From: Candidatus Nomurabacteria bacterium
Lineage (GTDB): Bacteria; Patescibacteriota; Saccharimonadia; Saccharimonadales; Saccharimonadaceae
Length of the DNA: 64,000 bases
Assembly (NCBI GenBank): GCA_031262695.1
Contig: JAISHF010000001.1
Span: forward strand, 62,001 to 126,000
Direction: 5' to 3'
The notes under the pieces were generated by a model. It saw only the letters and a program-made list of their open reading frames with translations, was not told where the DNA came from and did no database searches. Positions 33,003-42,173 of the stretch are shown in pieces. Each line of letters opens with the position of its first letter. Position 1 is the first letter of the stretch. A program made the translations under genes and the position numbers.

Positions 33003-35135
33003 TTAAAACGCTAAACTAGTATAATAATTATTTTGGACGATGGTTTCGGAGAGGTTGAAACGGCTGGCAACGAGTTGGTTGATGAGTTGGGCATAATTAG
33101 CAGGGATAGCGGCGGCGTCAAGGCCCTCACGTGGGACGAAAAGCTTTTTGCTGGCGTAATAGCGGCCGTAATCGCTGACCCATGAGCGGTCGGCGAAAAT
33201 GGCAAGGCCAGAGGCGGATTCGTCTAAAATATCGCGCCCCATCATCAGGCGGCTGTCAAATTTAATGCCCCAGAGGTTGAGGAGTGTCGGCAAAATGTCG
33301 GCGCTAGAACCAACTTTTTCTACGCGGGCGGTCGGCATTGACGGGTTCCAGATAATCAGATTACTGCGGTTGGCTTCAATTGTAGCGTCGCGCTCGTAAG
33401 TAGAGAGCTCATTCAGATTGTCTAGACTCATCATGTACGGGTAATGGTCGCCAGCCAGCACAATGACGGTGTTGTCTAGCTCGCCCGCATTACGGAGACC
33501 TTCTACGAGCTTGCCGACAGCAAGATCTAATTCAATTTGCGAAGCTTGATAAATCTTAGCCTGGGTAGAGAGGCTGAGTTTAGCGACGGCTTTTTTATGG
33601 CGATTAGCCACCCACTGGTCATTCCAGCTGCTGTATTCGCCATGGCCAGACATTGTCAGCAGGTAAGTCGCAAAAGGAATGCGGCTACCATCGTCATTGC
33701 GGGCTTTAGCCTTTTCGGTGATGAACGGCAAAACGGTGTCAATAAGCTCGGTATCGGACTGAATCCATTGGCTGCAAGTTCTGGCGCCGACTAGCGCGTC
33801 CATACCTTGACCACAGGCAAGAAAATCCGAAAAACCGAGCGTCGGACGAGTGGCAACGCGGTCGTAGTAGGAACTTTCGGTGAGAGTGTAGGAACTTTTG
33901 GCGTCAAAACCATTCTCGGCAAAACTATTGCCAATCGCAAGCGGAAAAGTCGTTTCACCGTCGCGCCAAGTCTTGAGCAGAGTTTGAGTTGGGAGCAGAC
34001 CCGTCAACACCTGAAACTCGCCGCCGATAGTAGATAATATATAGGGCGAATAAAAATTATCAAAAACAAAGCCGGAGTTGGCCATTTGGTAGAGGTTTGG
34101 CGTCAAGGTCTCGTCCACGGCGGCAGAATTGAAGCTCTCGGCGACGATAAGAATGAGGTTTTTGTCTTTAAGCAATCCGGTGTGAGCGTTGGTGTAGGAC
34201 GGGCTAGAACCAGCCAAAGCTTGGCTAATTTCGGCGAGTTTTTTGGGCTGAGTTTTGGCGACAGCGACAAGGTCAAGTGTAGTTTGCGGGGCATAATCGT
34301 CGGCAAGCGGGCCGTGGGCGGTCGGATCGGCGGCGGCGATGACGGTCGGCTCAAAACCGAGCATCACTTGGCGGATGTCAATCGTTTCGGTGGCGATTAA
34401 GCCAAGTTCGCGGACTTGCGCACGCATATCGCTAGACTCAAAATAGAGATAATTGGGGCTACCGAATTTTTTGCCAAAAGTTTGTAAAGTGAGAAAAACC
34501 ACCCCTGTTAAAGCAATAATTACTCCAAGAGTAAAGACGATAGTTTGCCACCATTTTTGCATTTTGAGGTGCGAAAAATTGAAAAACCAGACGGCAAAAA
34601 TTGCCGCGCCAGCCACGGCAAGAAATGCGACGACGATTGGCCAATTTTGGCCGAGTTCTTGCCAAAAAGCGGTGATGACGGGGCCGACTTCGGACTTGAC
34701 CATACCCATTTGAGCGAAGCTGGCGGGCAAGTCACGGATTTGGATGAGGGCAAATTGGGTGATAAAAAGCACGGCGAGAATAGCGCAAAAAACGGTGGCG
34801 GTAATGCGGGCAGCAAGGCGTGGCAAAAAGCTAATCAAAAAACCAATAAAGGCCCAAACGAGCGAAAAAACGGCAATTAGCCAAACGGCGCGGATACTCC
34901 AGCCGCCGAGAAAGATTTTGAGAATGATTTCGCTCACGAAGGCGGCGGCGTAGAAAATAATTGGCAAAATAAGAATATTGAGGGCAGGTTTTGCCTTTTG
35001 CTCTGGTTCTTTTTTTTGTTCTGGTTGAGTTTTAGGTTTATGAATAGGTTTCGGTGCTGGGCGAACAACGCGTTTCTTTTTAGGCGCGGGGCGACCGACA
35101 ATTAAACCTTCGGTGTTAGAGATGAGGTCATTCAT
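33003..35135 (-). CDS. LtaS-type phosphoglycerol transferase (sulfatase fold)
   Basis: 710 aa. A basic Pro/Lys-rich cytoplasmic N-terminus (residues 1-55), five membrane helices to about residue 215, then an outside sulfatase-fold domain. NLILIVAESFNSAAVDETLTPN is the metal-binding start, SPYILSTIGGEFQVLTGLLP holds the Thr nucleophile, and MSGHGEYSSWN and VIVLAGDHYPYM give later metal ligands. It builds polyglycerol-phosphate polymers such as lipoteichoic acid at the cell surface. It overlaps the ABC exporter gene by 8 nt. Confidence 0.88.
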   Translation of the reverse strand: MNDLISNTEGLIVGRPAPKKKRVVRPAPKPIHKPKTQPEQKKEPEQKAKPALNILILPIIFYAAAFVSEIILKIFLGGWSIRAVWLIAVFSLVWAFIGFLISFLPRLAARITATVFCAILAVLFITQFALIQIRDLPASFAQMGMVKSEVGPVITAFWQELGQNWPIVVAFLAVAGAAIFAVWFFNFSHLKMQKWWQTIVFTLGVIIALTGVVFLTLQTFGKKFGSPNYLYFESSDMRAQVRELGLIATETIDIRQVMLGFEPTVIAAADPTAHGPLADDYAPQTTLDLVAVAKTQPKKLAEISQALAGSSPSYTNAHTGLLKDKNLILIVAESFNSAAVDETLTPNLYQMANSGFVFDNFYSPYILSTIGGEFQVLTGLLPTQTLLKTWRDGETTFPLAIGNSFAENGFDAKSSYTLTESSYYDRVATRPTLGFSDFLACGQGMDALVGARTCSQWIQSDTELIDTVLPFITEKAKARNDDGSRIPFATYLLTMSGHGEYSSWNDQWVANRHKKAVAKLSLSTQAKIYQASQIELDLAVGKLVEGLRNAGELDNTVIVLAGDHYPYMMSLDNLNELSTYERDATIEANRSNLIIWNPSMPTARVEKVGSSADILPTLLNLWGIKFDSRLMMGRDILDESASGLAIFADRSWVSDYGRYYASKKLFVPREGLDAAAIPANYAQLINQLVASRFNLSETIVQNNYYTSLAF
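34520..34534 (+). repeat. 15-bp dispersed palindrome, perfect
   Basis: TTACTCCAAGAGTAA, within the LtaS-like gene, read as TLGVI in a membrane helix. Confidence 0.85.
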
Positions 35136-36924
35136 CTAGGGCCTCAGTTTGGTAGCTTTTGGTTTGGCGGGCCCAGAGTTTGGCATAGGTGCTGTCGTTT
35201 TTGAGGAGGTCTTGATGAGTGCCGCTTTCGGTGATTTTGCCATTTGCTAGCACGACGACACGGTCAAGATTGGCGACCGTAGAAAGGCGGTGGGCGATAA
35301 CGACAGAAGTGCGGCCGCGCATCAGTTTTTGCAGAGCGTCCTGAATTAGCGCCTCGGACTCACTGTCTAGGGCGGAGGTGGCTTCATCTAGAATAAGGAT
35401 TGGGGCGTCTTTAAGGATGGCACGGGCGATGGCAATGCGTTGGCGTTGGCCACCAGAGAGTTTAACGCCGCGTTCGCCGACAAGAGTTTCTAGGCCTTTT
35501 GGCAGGTCTTTGACGAATTCCCAAGCGTTGGCTTGTTTTAACGCTTTGATGATTTCTTCGGTTGTAGCGTGTTCGCGGCCGTAGGAAACATTTTCAGCGA
35601 TAGAACGGTGAAAGAGGAGACTCTCTTGCGGCACATAGGCGATATTTTCACGCAGGGATTTTTGGGTAACATCTTTGATGTCTTGGCCGTCAATGAGGAT
35701 TGCGCCAGCCTCAACATCAGAAAATCGGAGCAGTAATTTGGTGAGGGTGGTCTTGCCAGAGCCAGAAACGCCGACCAAACCGACGCGTTCGCCTGATTTT
35801 ACTCCAAGAGTAAAATCTTGAAAAACGTTAGCTTTGCCCTCGTCGTAGCGAAAAGTGATATTGTCAAACAGGATGTCGCCTTTGTCGACCGAGAGGCGTT
35901 GGGGCGAGTTGTCGGTGATGGCGGGGTTCTCCTCTAAAATCTCGGTCATCTCGGTGGCGTTGCCAAAAGCCTCAATGATGTCTTTGATGATGCCATTGAT
36001 ATCCCACATACGACCAAAAATCAGCTGGGTGTAAGTATAAATCAGCACGGCGGTGCCAAGCGAGAGCCCAAACCACTGGGTGCCACCGATGACAAAAACA
36101 AGAGCCGTGGCTAGCAAAAGTGCCAAGACGATAGAATTGAAAATGTGGCGATTGGTGGTAAAACGGAGGCGTTTGAGATCTAGGGCAACGACCTTTTCGG
36201 TGGCCTGCTGATAGCGCTTTTTCTCGTCGGTTTCGCGGGCATAGGATTTGACGGTTAAAATATTGCCGATGGCGTCGGCAAGTTTGCCGGTTTTTTCGCT
36301 GCTGGCGCGGGCGGATTCTTCACGCAGATTATAGACGCGGCGATTGAGGAAAAATGTAAAGACAAAAAAGAGAATAATCACTACAATAAGCGTGATGGCA
36401 TAAGCAGGAATATAGCGAAAGAGGACAACACAAGAAGCGACGAGCAGGGCAATAAATGGCACGATACGAAAAACGAGGTTATCAAGCAAGCTCTCAAAAG
36501 CAGAGACGAAACGGCCAGTATAATTGACGAGCGAGCCAGAGAAGCGGTTGTTGTGGAAGGTCATAGATTGGTTGGCGACGGCTTGAAAACAGACGAGGTC
36601 AAGGTCGGCCATCATTTTGACCTCGTTCTTCCAGAGGACCCAGAGTTGCCAGCGGCGGACGAGTTCGCCTGCGAGCATTACGCCGACAGCGGTGAGAACA
36701 AGTGGTAGGAACTCGGCTAAGATATTGGCACCGAAGTTGCCGGCGGCGAGCTTGTCAATAATACGCGAAAAAACTAGCGGCACATAAGTGTCAACTAACA
36801 AAACACCTGCGACACTGGTAGCGAGCATAATAAAAAACGCCAATTTGTAATGTCGCAACTCCTGCCAATAATAGTGCAGGGTGCGACGCGGGAGCGCCTT
36901 GGGTTTGGTTGAATTTTCGTCCAT
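35128..36924 (-). CDS. ABC exporter, half-transporter with fused ATPase
   Basis: 598 aa. Six helices over residues about 30-330, then a nucleotide-binding domain: GLVGVSGSGKTTLTKLL (Walker A), LSGGQRQRIAIARA (signature), ILILDEATSALDSES (Walker B) and VIAHRLSTV (H loop). Works as a dimer exporting a lipid, peptide or drug. The start MDENSTKPK lies 9 nt behind TATACT (36934-36939); the longer frame to 37050 would overlap the RNA gene and was rejected. A copy of the 15-bp palindrome sits in the ATPase domain (DFTLGVKSG). Confidence 0.92.
   Translation of the reverse strand: MDENSTKPKALPRRTLHYYWQELRHYKLAFFIMLATSVAGVLLVDTYVPLVFSRIIDKLAAGNFGANILAEFLPLVLTAVGVMLAGELVRRWQLWVLWKNEVKMMADLDLVCFQAVANQSMTFHNNRFSGSLVNYTGRFVSAFESLLDNLVFRIVPFIALLVASCVVLFRYIPAYAITLIVVIILFFVFTFFLNRRVYNLREESARASSEKTGKLADAIGNILTVKSYARETDEKKRYQQATEKVVALDLKRLRFTTNRHIFNSIVLALLLATALVFVIGGTQWFGLSLGTAVLIYTYTQLIFGRMWDINGIIKDIIEAFGNATEMTEILEENPAITDNSPQRLSVDKGDILFDNITFRYDEGKANVFQDFTLGVKSGERVGLVGVSGSGKTTLTKLLLRFSDVEAGAILIDGQDIKDVTQKSLRENIAYVPQESLLFHRSIAENVSYGREHATTEEIIKALKQANAWEFVKDLPKGLETLVGERGVKLSGGQRQRIAIARAILKDAPILILDEATSALDSESEALIQDALQKLMRGRTSVVIAHRLSTVANLDRVVVLANGKITESGTHQDLLKNDSTYAKLWARQTKSYQTEALDE
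35799..35813 (+). repeat. 15-bp dispersed palindrome, perfect
   Basis: TTACTCCAAGAGTAA, within the ABC exporter ATPase domain, read as TLGVK. Confidence 0.85.
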
Positions 36925-37025
36925 ACTGATATAAGTATAGCACATTTTGGTAAAATTTATAAGTGCTTTTGGTAATTTATTGCCGATTTTTCGCGTTTTT
37001 TGCTTGATTTTTGATAATGGTTTTG

Positions 37026-37195
37026 GTATAATGATTTCATAGAGGCGCACCAGCGCAAGGGGTGCACCTCATTGTGAGGACACTTAACTGCTAGTAATAG
37101 CGGTTAAGTTTTTACCGTTTTCGCCCTGAAAAGAGCGAAATGGTAATGCGTAAGAACAAAATTCTTAACGATACACTCACAATTCTAGCCTAGCA
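37026..37195 (+). ncRNA. Structured RNA with promoter, family not recognised
   Basis: TATAAT at 37027-37032 drives about 150 nt with strong folding. A 5' hairpin pairs 37042-37051 with 37061-37070. An 8-bp closing stem (ATTGTGAG 37071-37078 with CTCACAAT 37176-37183) encloses three hairpins. The first is an 11-bp stem with a GTAA (GNRA) tetraloop (37083-37108); the second (37112-37146) has a bulged stem and 10-nt loop; the third pairs 37151-37156 with 37162-37167. It lacks the marks of tmRNA, RNase P, 6S and SRP RNA. No poly-T end is seen right after it. The gap 36925-37323 otherwise holds only the ABC promoter, the hairpin at 37240-37270 and the wHTH promoter. Confidence 0.65.
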
Positions 37196-37239
37196 CAACG
37201 TAAAATAAATCTAAGCATAAGTGTCAACGGTTATGTTTA

Positions 37240-37270
37240 TTCTGACCCCAGGAGGGGGTAGGGGTCAGAA
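37240..37270. terminator. Ten-bp hairpin after the structured RNA
   Basis: TTCTGACCCC (37240-37249) pairs with GGGGTCAGAA (37261-37270). The downstream sequence is A-rich rather than T-rich, so termination is uncertain. It may be the 3' end of the RNA at 37.04 kb or an operator for the next gene. Confidence 0.4.
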
Positions 37271-37323
37271 ACTTTATAAAAAAATCGTAAGAAATGGGGC
37301 GAAAAACATAGTATAATATATAT

Positions 37324-37566
37324 ATGTTGGAGGAATTGGGAGTGCCGCGGGCGAGGGTAAAAGTTTTGCGGTTTTTTGCGGGCGGCGAAATTGAGGTTGG
37401 GGTAAGGGAACTTGCACGGGCGTTAAAAATGAACGCTGGCAATGTACAGCGGGAGCTGGCAAAACTCACGAGTTTGGGGTATTTAGTAAAAAAATCGCAG
37501 AGCGGTGGGGTCGTTTACTCCAAGAGTAAGCGACTTGATGACCTCTGTAAAATGGTGGCGATTTGA
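37324..37566 (+). CDS. Small winged-helix DNA-binding regulator
   Basis: 80 aa, one winged-helix domain: VGVRELARALKMNAGNVQRELAKLTSLGYLVKKSQSGGVVYSKSKR follows the helix-turn-helix and wing pattern of ArsR/MarR-like transcription factors. ATG lies 6 nt behind TATAAT (37312-37317). Overlaps recJ by 4 nt. The wing is encoded by a perfect copy of the 15-bp palindrome (VYSKSK). Confidence 0.8.
   Translation: MLEELGVPRARVKVLRFFAGGEIEVGVRELARALKMNAGNVQRELAKLTSLGYLVKKSQSGGVVYSKSKRLDDLCKMVAI
37515..37529 (+). repeat. 15-bp dispersed palindrome, perfect
   Basis: TTACTCCAAGAGTAA, in the winged-helix gene, read as YSKSK. Confidence 0.85.
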
Positions 37567-39284
37567 TGAAAAATGAAAAAACTGCCACGGGGGCAAAATA
37601 TAGCCCGTTATTCACAAAAATATTGCAGGCGCGGGGAATTGGGCTGGAAAGTGCAGCGGATTTTTTGCAGCCAGTGTATGAAAAATTGAATGCTCCTGAC
37701 GATTTGCCAGATGTGGCGGTGGCGGTGGCACGGATTTGGCGGGCGATTAAAAATAATGAAAAGATTTTGGTGTTTGGTGATTATGATGCGGACGGGATTA
37801 CAGCGACGGCGGTGCTGGTGCGAGGGCTAAGGCATTTGGGGGCGAAGGTGGTATGGGATTTGCCAGAGCGAACGACTGACGGTTATGGTTTGCCGATGCG
37901 GATTTTGGAAACAATGCCTAAGGATGTAAAATTAGTGATTACGGTGGATTGCGGGAGTCGTGATTTGGCGGTGGTGCAGAAATTGAAGGAGCAGGGGGTG
38001 GATGTAATTATTACCGACCACCACGAGGTGGGGCAAGAAAAGGGAGCGGACGGGGTGTTGCGAGATGTTTTGCCAGAGGCGGTGGCGGTCGTCAACCCTA
38101 AGCGAGCCGATAGTAATTATCCGTTTCGGGATTTGGCAGGGGTGGGGGTGGCGTTTCAACTGGTGCGAGCGGTTGCTAGTGATGGTTGGACGAAATGGCT
38201 GCTGGATTTAGTGGCAGTGGGGACGGTCTGCGATCAGGTGCCGCTGCTCGGCGACAATCGGATTTTAGTGCAGTATGGGCTGAAAGTGATGCCGAAAACG
38301 AAGTGGGCGGGCTTACAGGAATTGACGAAAGATGTAAAAAAGTTGGATGCGTATGCACTAGCGTTTCGGGTGGGGCCAAAAATTAACGCTAGTGGGCGAC
38401 TAGAATCGCCACGATTGGCATTAGAATTATTACTAGAAGACAATAAACCGCGGGCGGCGGAATTGGCACAAAAATTAAACAAACTAAACGACCTGCGGAA
38501 GAAAAAACAAGAAAAAGCCCTCGCGGAACTGGAAGTTACTCTTGGAGTAAAAAACGGTTTAACAGGGGTAGAAAATGATAAAATCTTGATAGTTAGCGGA
38601 AAATGGGAAGAGGGCTTAATTGGGCTGATTGCGGGTAAATTGGTGGAGCAATATGGTAAGCCTGCGTTTGTTTGGACGGAGACGAGCGAAAAAATTAAGT
38701 GCAGCGCGCGGAGTTTTGGCGAATTTTCGTGTGCAGAAGCGATTGGGCGGCTACGCGAATTGGGGCTGATTGAAAAAGGCGGTGGGCATGCGGCGGCGGG
38801 TGGGGCGAGTGCGCCAAAAGCAAATTTTGCGGCAATAAAAAAAGCCCTGAACGAATATTATGACGAATTGGGGCTGCAAAATCAGGCACGTTTTTTGCGG
38901 GAGCAGGCAGATGCGACGGTGGAAGATTTTGCGGAACTGGACTTGGCGTTATGGCAGGAGTTGCAAAGTTTGGCGCCGTTTGGGCAGGGTAATGCGGAGC
39001 CAGTTTTGCGTTTGCGCGGGCGACTCTGCGAAAAGCGAACGATGGGTAAAAATAACGAGCACGTTTGCTTGATGGTGGCAGAAAAAATGCGGAGCGCGAA
39101 TGGCGAGCGGCGGCAATTTAGTTTTTGCGCGTGGGGTGGTGCAAAAAAATGGGGGACGCTAGCCTGCTGGGGCGAGGCGCCAGAAATGGGTGAATATGAT
39201 TTTGATTTTCGGGCGATTTATTCGGATTATGGTGACGAGCATTTGGAAGGGCAAGTGATAAATATCACACGAGCGAGCGATTAG
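37563..39284 (+). CDS. recJ: Single-strand-DNA exonuclease RecJ
   Basis: 573 aa. 5'-3' exonuclease of recombination and repair. The DHH phosphoesterase motifs are VFGDYDADGITATAVL, TVDCGSRD, VIITDHHEVG and FQLVRAV; the DHHA1 part shows GGGHAAAGGAS; a C-terminal OB domain follows (LAPFGQGNAEPVLRLRG). Coupled to the winged-helix gene. A perfect palindrome copy lies mid-gene and encodes EVTLGVK. Confidence 0.93.
   Translation: MMKNEKTATGAKYSPLFTKILQARGIGLESAADFLQPVYEKLNAPDDLPDVAVAVARIWRAIKNNEKILVFGDYDADGITATAVLVRGLRHLGAKVVWDLPERTTDGYGLPMRILETMPKDVKLVITVDCGSRDLAVVQKLKEQGVDVIITDHHEVGQEKGADGVLRDVLPEAVAVVNPKRADSNYPFRDLAGVGVAFQLVRAVASDGWTKWLLDLVAVGTVCDQVPLLGDNRILVQYGLKVMPKTKWAGLQELTKDVKKLDAYALAFRVGPKINASGRLESPRLALELLLEDNKPRAAELAQKLNKLNDLRKKKQEKALAELEVTLGVKNGLTGVENDKILIVSGKWEEGLIGLIAGKLVEQYGKPAFVWTETSEKIKCSARSFGEFSCAEAIGRLRELGLIEKGGGHAAAGGASAPKANFAAIKKALNEYYDELGLQNQARFLREQADATVEDFAELDLALWQELQSLAPFGQGNAEPVLRLRGRLCEKRTMGKNNEHVCLMVAEKMRSANGERRQFSFCAWGGAKKWGTLACWGEAPEMGEYDFDFRAIYSDYGDEHLEGQVINITRASD
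38536..38550 (-). repeat. 15-bp dispersed palindrome, perfect
   Basis: TTACTCTTGGAGTAA on plus, in recJ, read as TLGVK. Confidence 0.85.
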
Positions 39285-39286
39285 AA

Positions 39287-41032
39287 TTACATTGCTTGGT
39301 CGGAGGTGACGCGGTTAACTTCTTGGACCGTGGTGATGCCCTTCAAGGCCTTGAACATACCGTCTTGGCGAAGAGTAATCATACCTTTGGCGATGGCCAT
39401 TTTTTGGATGTCGCTGGCGGTGGCGTGGGCGACGATTAGCTTTTGGACATCACTGTCAATTTCTAGGGCCTCATAAACGCCGGTGCGGCCGCGGTAGCCG
39501 TCAGGGGTATCCTCAGAATCACGGCCACGGCGGAGCATAAACTCTTTGGCGTCTTTGAGTGGCAAGCCGTCATAGCCGAGATCTTCGGCAAACTTTGGGA
39601 TATCTTCAACTTTTGGTGGCAAGAGCCAGCCGACGGTTTCGCGGATTTCACTAGTTTCAATGTCATTTGCTACAACATCTTCGGCGTTTGGAGCGACGCG
39701 GCGGCAGAGCCGTTGGCCAATAATCGTATTCAATGTAGAGGCAATCAAAAACGGCTCGATGCCCATATCAAGCAGACGGGGCAAAATACCCGAGGCGGAA
39801 TTAGTGTGGAGGGTGCTAAAAACCAAGTGGCCAGTGAGGGCGGCTTGGACGGCGAGCTGGGCGGTCTCGGTGTCGCGAATCTCACCGACCATAATCACGT
39901 CAGGGTCTTGGCGAAGAATGCTGCGGAGGCCGTTGGCAAAAGTGAGCCCTGCCGCGGGATTAACTTGGATTTGATTGACACCAGCGATTTTGTATTCTAC
40001 TGGATCTTCAAGGGTGATAATATTGATTTCAGGCGATTTGATTTCTTGAATCAACGAATAGAGCGTAGTGGACTTACCAGAGCCAGTTGGACCAGACGTG
40101 ATGACCATGCCGTTTGGCTGGTCGATGCCGCGGCGAATCGTGCGGAGCGAGCGGCCGACGATGCCCATTTTTTCAATGCCAATTTGGCCAGTTTCTTTTT
40201 GCAAAATACGGATTACGACTTGCTCGCCCCAAACAACAGGCGAGGTCGCAATACGCAAGTCAATCGCTTGGTCGCCGACTTTTACAGAAAATTGACCGTC
40301 TTGCGGGGCGCGTTTTTCGTCGATTTTCAAACCAGCGAGAATTTTGATGCGGGCAACAAGTTGACCCTCAATAGTTTTAGGCAAATTCATCACCTCACGC
40401 AAGACGCCGTCAATACGGCAACGGACAAGTAGGCGAGTTTCTTCGGGCTCAATGTGAATATCAGAAGCACGCGACTTGACCGAATACTCCAAGAGTGAAA
40501 CTAAGGCTTTCGCAATCGGGCTATCCTGAACAATGGTTTTAACTTCGGTATTGACTTCGTCGTCCATGGCACGGTTCGCTTCAACGGCGTTATCAACAAC
40601 AGAAAGGTCGGAGCGATATTGCTCTAAAATGTCGCCGATGGCGTCGGGGCTGGCCATATAAACGACGAGTGGCTTGTGCAGCATATTGGAGAGGTAGTCG
40701 ATTTTTTGGGTGTCAGTGGCGTTTTCAAGAGCGACATAAACTTTGCCGTCACGCTCGGCAAGTGGCACGGCGCGCATTTTGTTGGCGGAATCCTCCGAAA
40801 CTAGGTGTAAAATATCCACGCCAATGAGAGCGCCATCAAGATAAGCAAAAGGAATGTTAAACTCGTGGGCAATGGCATGGGCGAGGATTTGCGGGCTAAT
40901 CAAACCGTCATCCAGCCAAGCTTTGGGGTTTTGCTTTTCGGGTGGCAAAATGCGGACGCGGAGGGCGTCAACAAGGCCGTTGTCAATTATCAGTTTAGCG
41001 ATTTTCGCCTGCGTATCGGCGCCAAAATCCAT
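39287..41032 (-). CDS. pilB: Type IV pilus assembly ATPase PilB/GspE family
   Basis: 581 aa. N-terminal MshEN-like domain (residues 1-150), then the motor domain: VITSGPTGSGKSTTLYSLI (Walker A), ITLEDPVEYKI (Asp box), MVGEIRDTETAQLAVQAALTGHLV (Walker B and His box). The usual four-Cys zinc motif near the C-terminus is not visible. Powers pilus extension from the cytoplasm. Last gene of the pilM-N-O cluster, overlapping the small gene upstream by one base. Confidence 0.93.
   Translation of the reverse strand: MDFGADTQAKIAKLIIDNGLVDALRVRILPPEKQNPKAWLDDGLISPQILAHAIAHEFNIPFAYLDGALIGVDILHLVSEDSANKMRAVPLAERDGKVYVALENATDTQKIDYLSNMLHKPLVVYMASPDAIGDILEQYRSDLSVVDNAVEANRAMDDEVNTEVKTIVQDSPIAKALVSLLEYSVKSRASDIHIEPEETRLLVRCRIDGVLREVMNLPKTIEGQLVARIKILAGLKIDEKRAPQDGQFSVKVGDQAIDLRIATSPVVWGEQVVIRILQKETGQIGIEKMGIVGRSLRTIRRGIDQPNGMVITSGPTGSGKSTTLYSLIQEIKSPEINIITLEDPVEYKIAGVNQIQVNPAAGLTFANGLRSILRQDPDVIMVGEIRDTETAQLAVQAALTGHLVFSTLHTNSASGILPRLLDMGIEPFLIASTLNTIIGQRLCRRVAPNAEDVVANDIETSEIRETVGWLLPPKVEDIPKFAEDLGYDGLPLKDAKEFMLRRGRDSEDTPDGYRGRTGVYEALEIDSDVQKLIVAHATASDIQKMAIAKGMITLRQDGMFKALKGITTVQEVNRVTSDQAM
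40484..40498 (+). repeat. 15-bp dispersed palindrome, 13/15 match
   Basis: ATACTCCAAGAGTGA, in pilB, read as SLLEYS on the minus strand. Confidence 0.65.
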
Positions 41033-41403
41033 CAGCGGCCTCCGCTAGTGTTAGTGCTTGGCGTAGTTTCTTCGTCGTCTTCTTCCTCTGGTAAGACGCA
41101 GGCAGGGTTTTCCTCAGGGTCGCAAGTTGGGTCAACGACCTCAAATTGGCCGTAACAATCTTCCTGCGAGATTTCGGAGCCTTGGTTCATATCGCCGATA
41201 CAGACTTCAATGGTTGGGTCAATCGCCTTGTTGTTAAAAATCAATGGATCGGGCTGGGTGACGCCGGCTGGAATCGCCTCAACTTGCTCAATAATTGCTG
41301 TGGCTTTTTCGGGTTCGCCGAAAATGGCGCGGGTGACGACGACGGCGAGAATCGCCGAAAGCACAGCGAGCGCGAAACAAACGATAATATCAACTTTTTT
41401 CAT
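41032..41403 (-). CDS. Small single-pass protein of the pilus cluster
   Basis: 123 aa. One N-terminal helix (VDIIVCFALAVLSAILAVVV), then an acidic Cys-containing outside part (CIGDMNQGSEISQEDCYGQ, CDPEENPACVLPEEEDDEE) that ends in Ser/Thr/Gly. No family recognised; the position between pilO and pilB suggests a pilus accessory factor in the slot where PilP would be found in other bacteria. Starts within the stop region of the PilO-like gene. Confidence 0.55.
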   Translation of the reverse strand: MKKVDIIVCFALAVLSAILAVVVTRAIFGEPEKATAIIEQVEAIPAGVTQPDPLIFNNKAIDPTIEVCIGDMNQGSEISQEDCYGQFEVVDPTCDPEENPACVLPEEEDDEETTPSTNTSGGR

Positions 41404-42173
41404 TGGGTTCCTCCTGTGCTAGTGCCGGGTAGCGATTTAGATTTTTTCTTGGCAAGAACGGATGCGGCGTTGATTTGGGTGGTGGTCATATTGACGGTTT
41501 TGGGTGAGGTGTAAAAACCGTTGCCTTGGACAGAAAGTTCAATCAGAGTTGGCGAGCGGAAGACGAAGGTGGCAGCATTGACTTCAATTAGGCGAATAGA
41601 ACGCTCAAGGTTATTAAGAATAGCCGAGATGCCAACTGGCTGGTCGCAAGAGGTGGCCTGCCCCGTGCAGCCGAGAGCGCCGACAACTTGGAAGGACATA
41701 TTCATTGTTTTGGCCGAAGTATTGAGGGTCGGCGTGATAGTAGAATCGCGACCAACAGAGATGCCTTGGGTGACTGCCTCATTGTCGCCGACACGAGTAA
41801 TGACGAGATTAGCGACGCTGGCGCCAAAGGCGGCAAGATTGTGGTAGGCTGGCAGGGCGTTAGCAACGACGCGGAGTGGCTCGTCACGATATTCTTGGCT
41901 TTTGGCGGTATCAATTAGGTTTTGGTTATCGCGAAGATCGTTAATGTCCGCCATCACGACCTCAAAGTTTTTAATGTTATTTTCAGTGACTTCAAGGGTG
42001 GCTTGTTTTTGCTTATTGACTTCGGTTTGGAAGGTAATCATTTTGGAAAGGTAGTTGACAGTGACGGCAGTGACGGCGATGAGCGCAGCAGCGGCGGCAA
42101 CCGAAATAAACATCAGGTAATTGGCCTTGTCAATAATTGCGCGTTTGCTGGATTGTAAACCTTTGCGGGCCAT
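41400..42173 (-). CDS. pilO: PilO-like inner-membrane alignment protein
   Basis: 257 aa. Basic N-terminus, one helix (about 20-42), a coiled-coil stretch (NKQKQATLEVTENNIKNFEV), then an outside alpha/beta domain where MSFQVVGALG and ISAILNNLERSIRLIEVNAA resemble the PilO ferredoxin-like fold. It pairs with PilN to hold the pilus machine. Identity rests mostly on topology, size and order pilM-pilN-pilO. Confidence 0.7.
   Translation of the reverse strand: MARKGLQSSKRAIIDKANYLMFISVAAAAALIAVTAVTVNYLSKMITFQTEVNKQKQATLEVTENNIKNFEVVMADINDLRDNQNLIDTAKSQEYRDEPLRVVANALPAYHNLAAFGASVANLVITRVGDNEAVTQGISVGRDSTITPTLNTSAKTMNMSFQVVGALGCTGQATSCDQPVGISAILNNLERSIRLIEVNAATFVFRSPTLIELSVQGNGFYTSPKTVNMTTTQINAASVLAKKKSKSLPGTSTGGTQ

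Noticed and set aside
35128-37050. Longer ABC exporter start at 37050
   Set aside because: It would run through the promoter, and through the start of the structured RNA on the other strand; the internal MDENSTK start has TATACT in front and fits the family.
37026-37195. tmRNA, RNase P RNA, 6S RNA or SRP RNA
   Set aside because: None of the conserved cores (tag ORF, GAAAGUCC-type P4, single long bubble hairpin, GGAAGCAGC loop) can be found.
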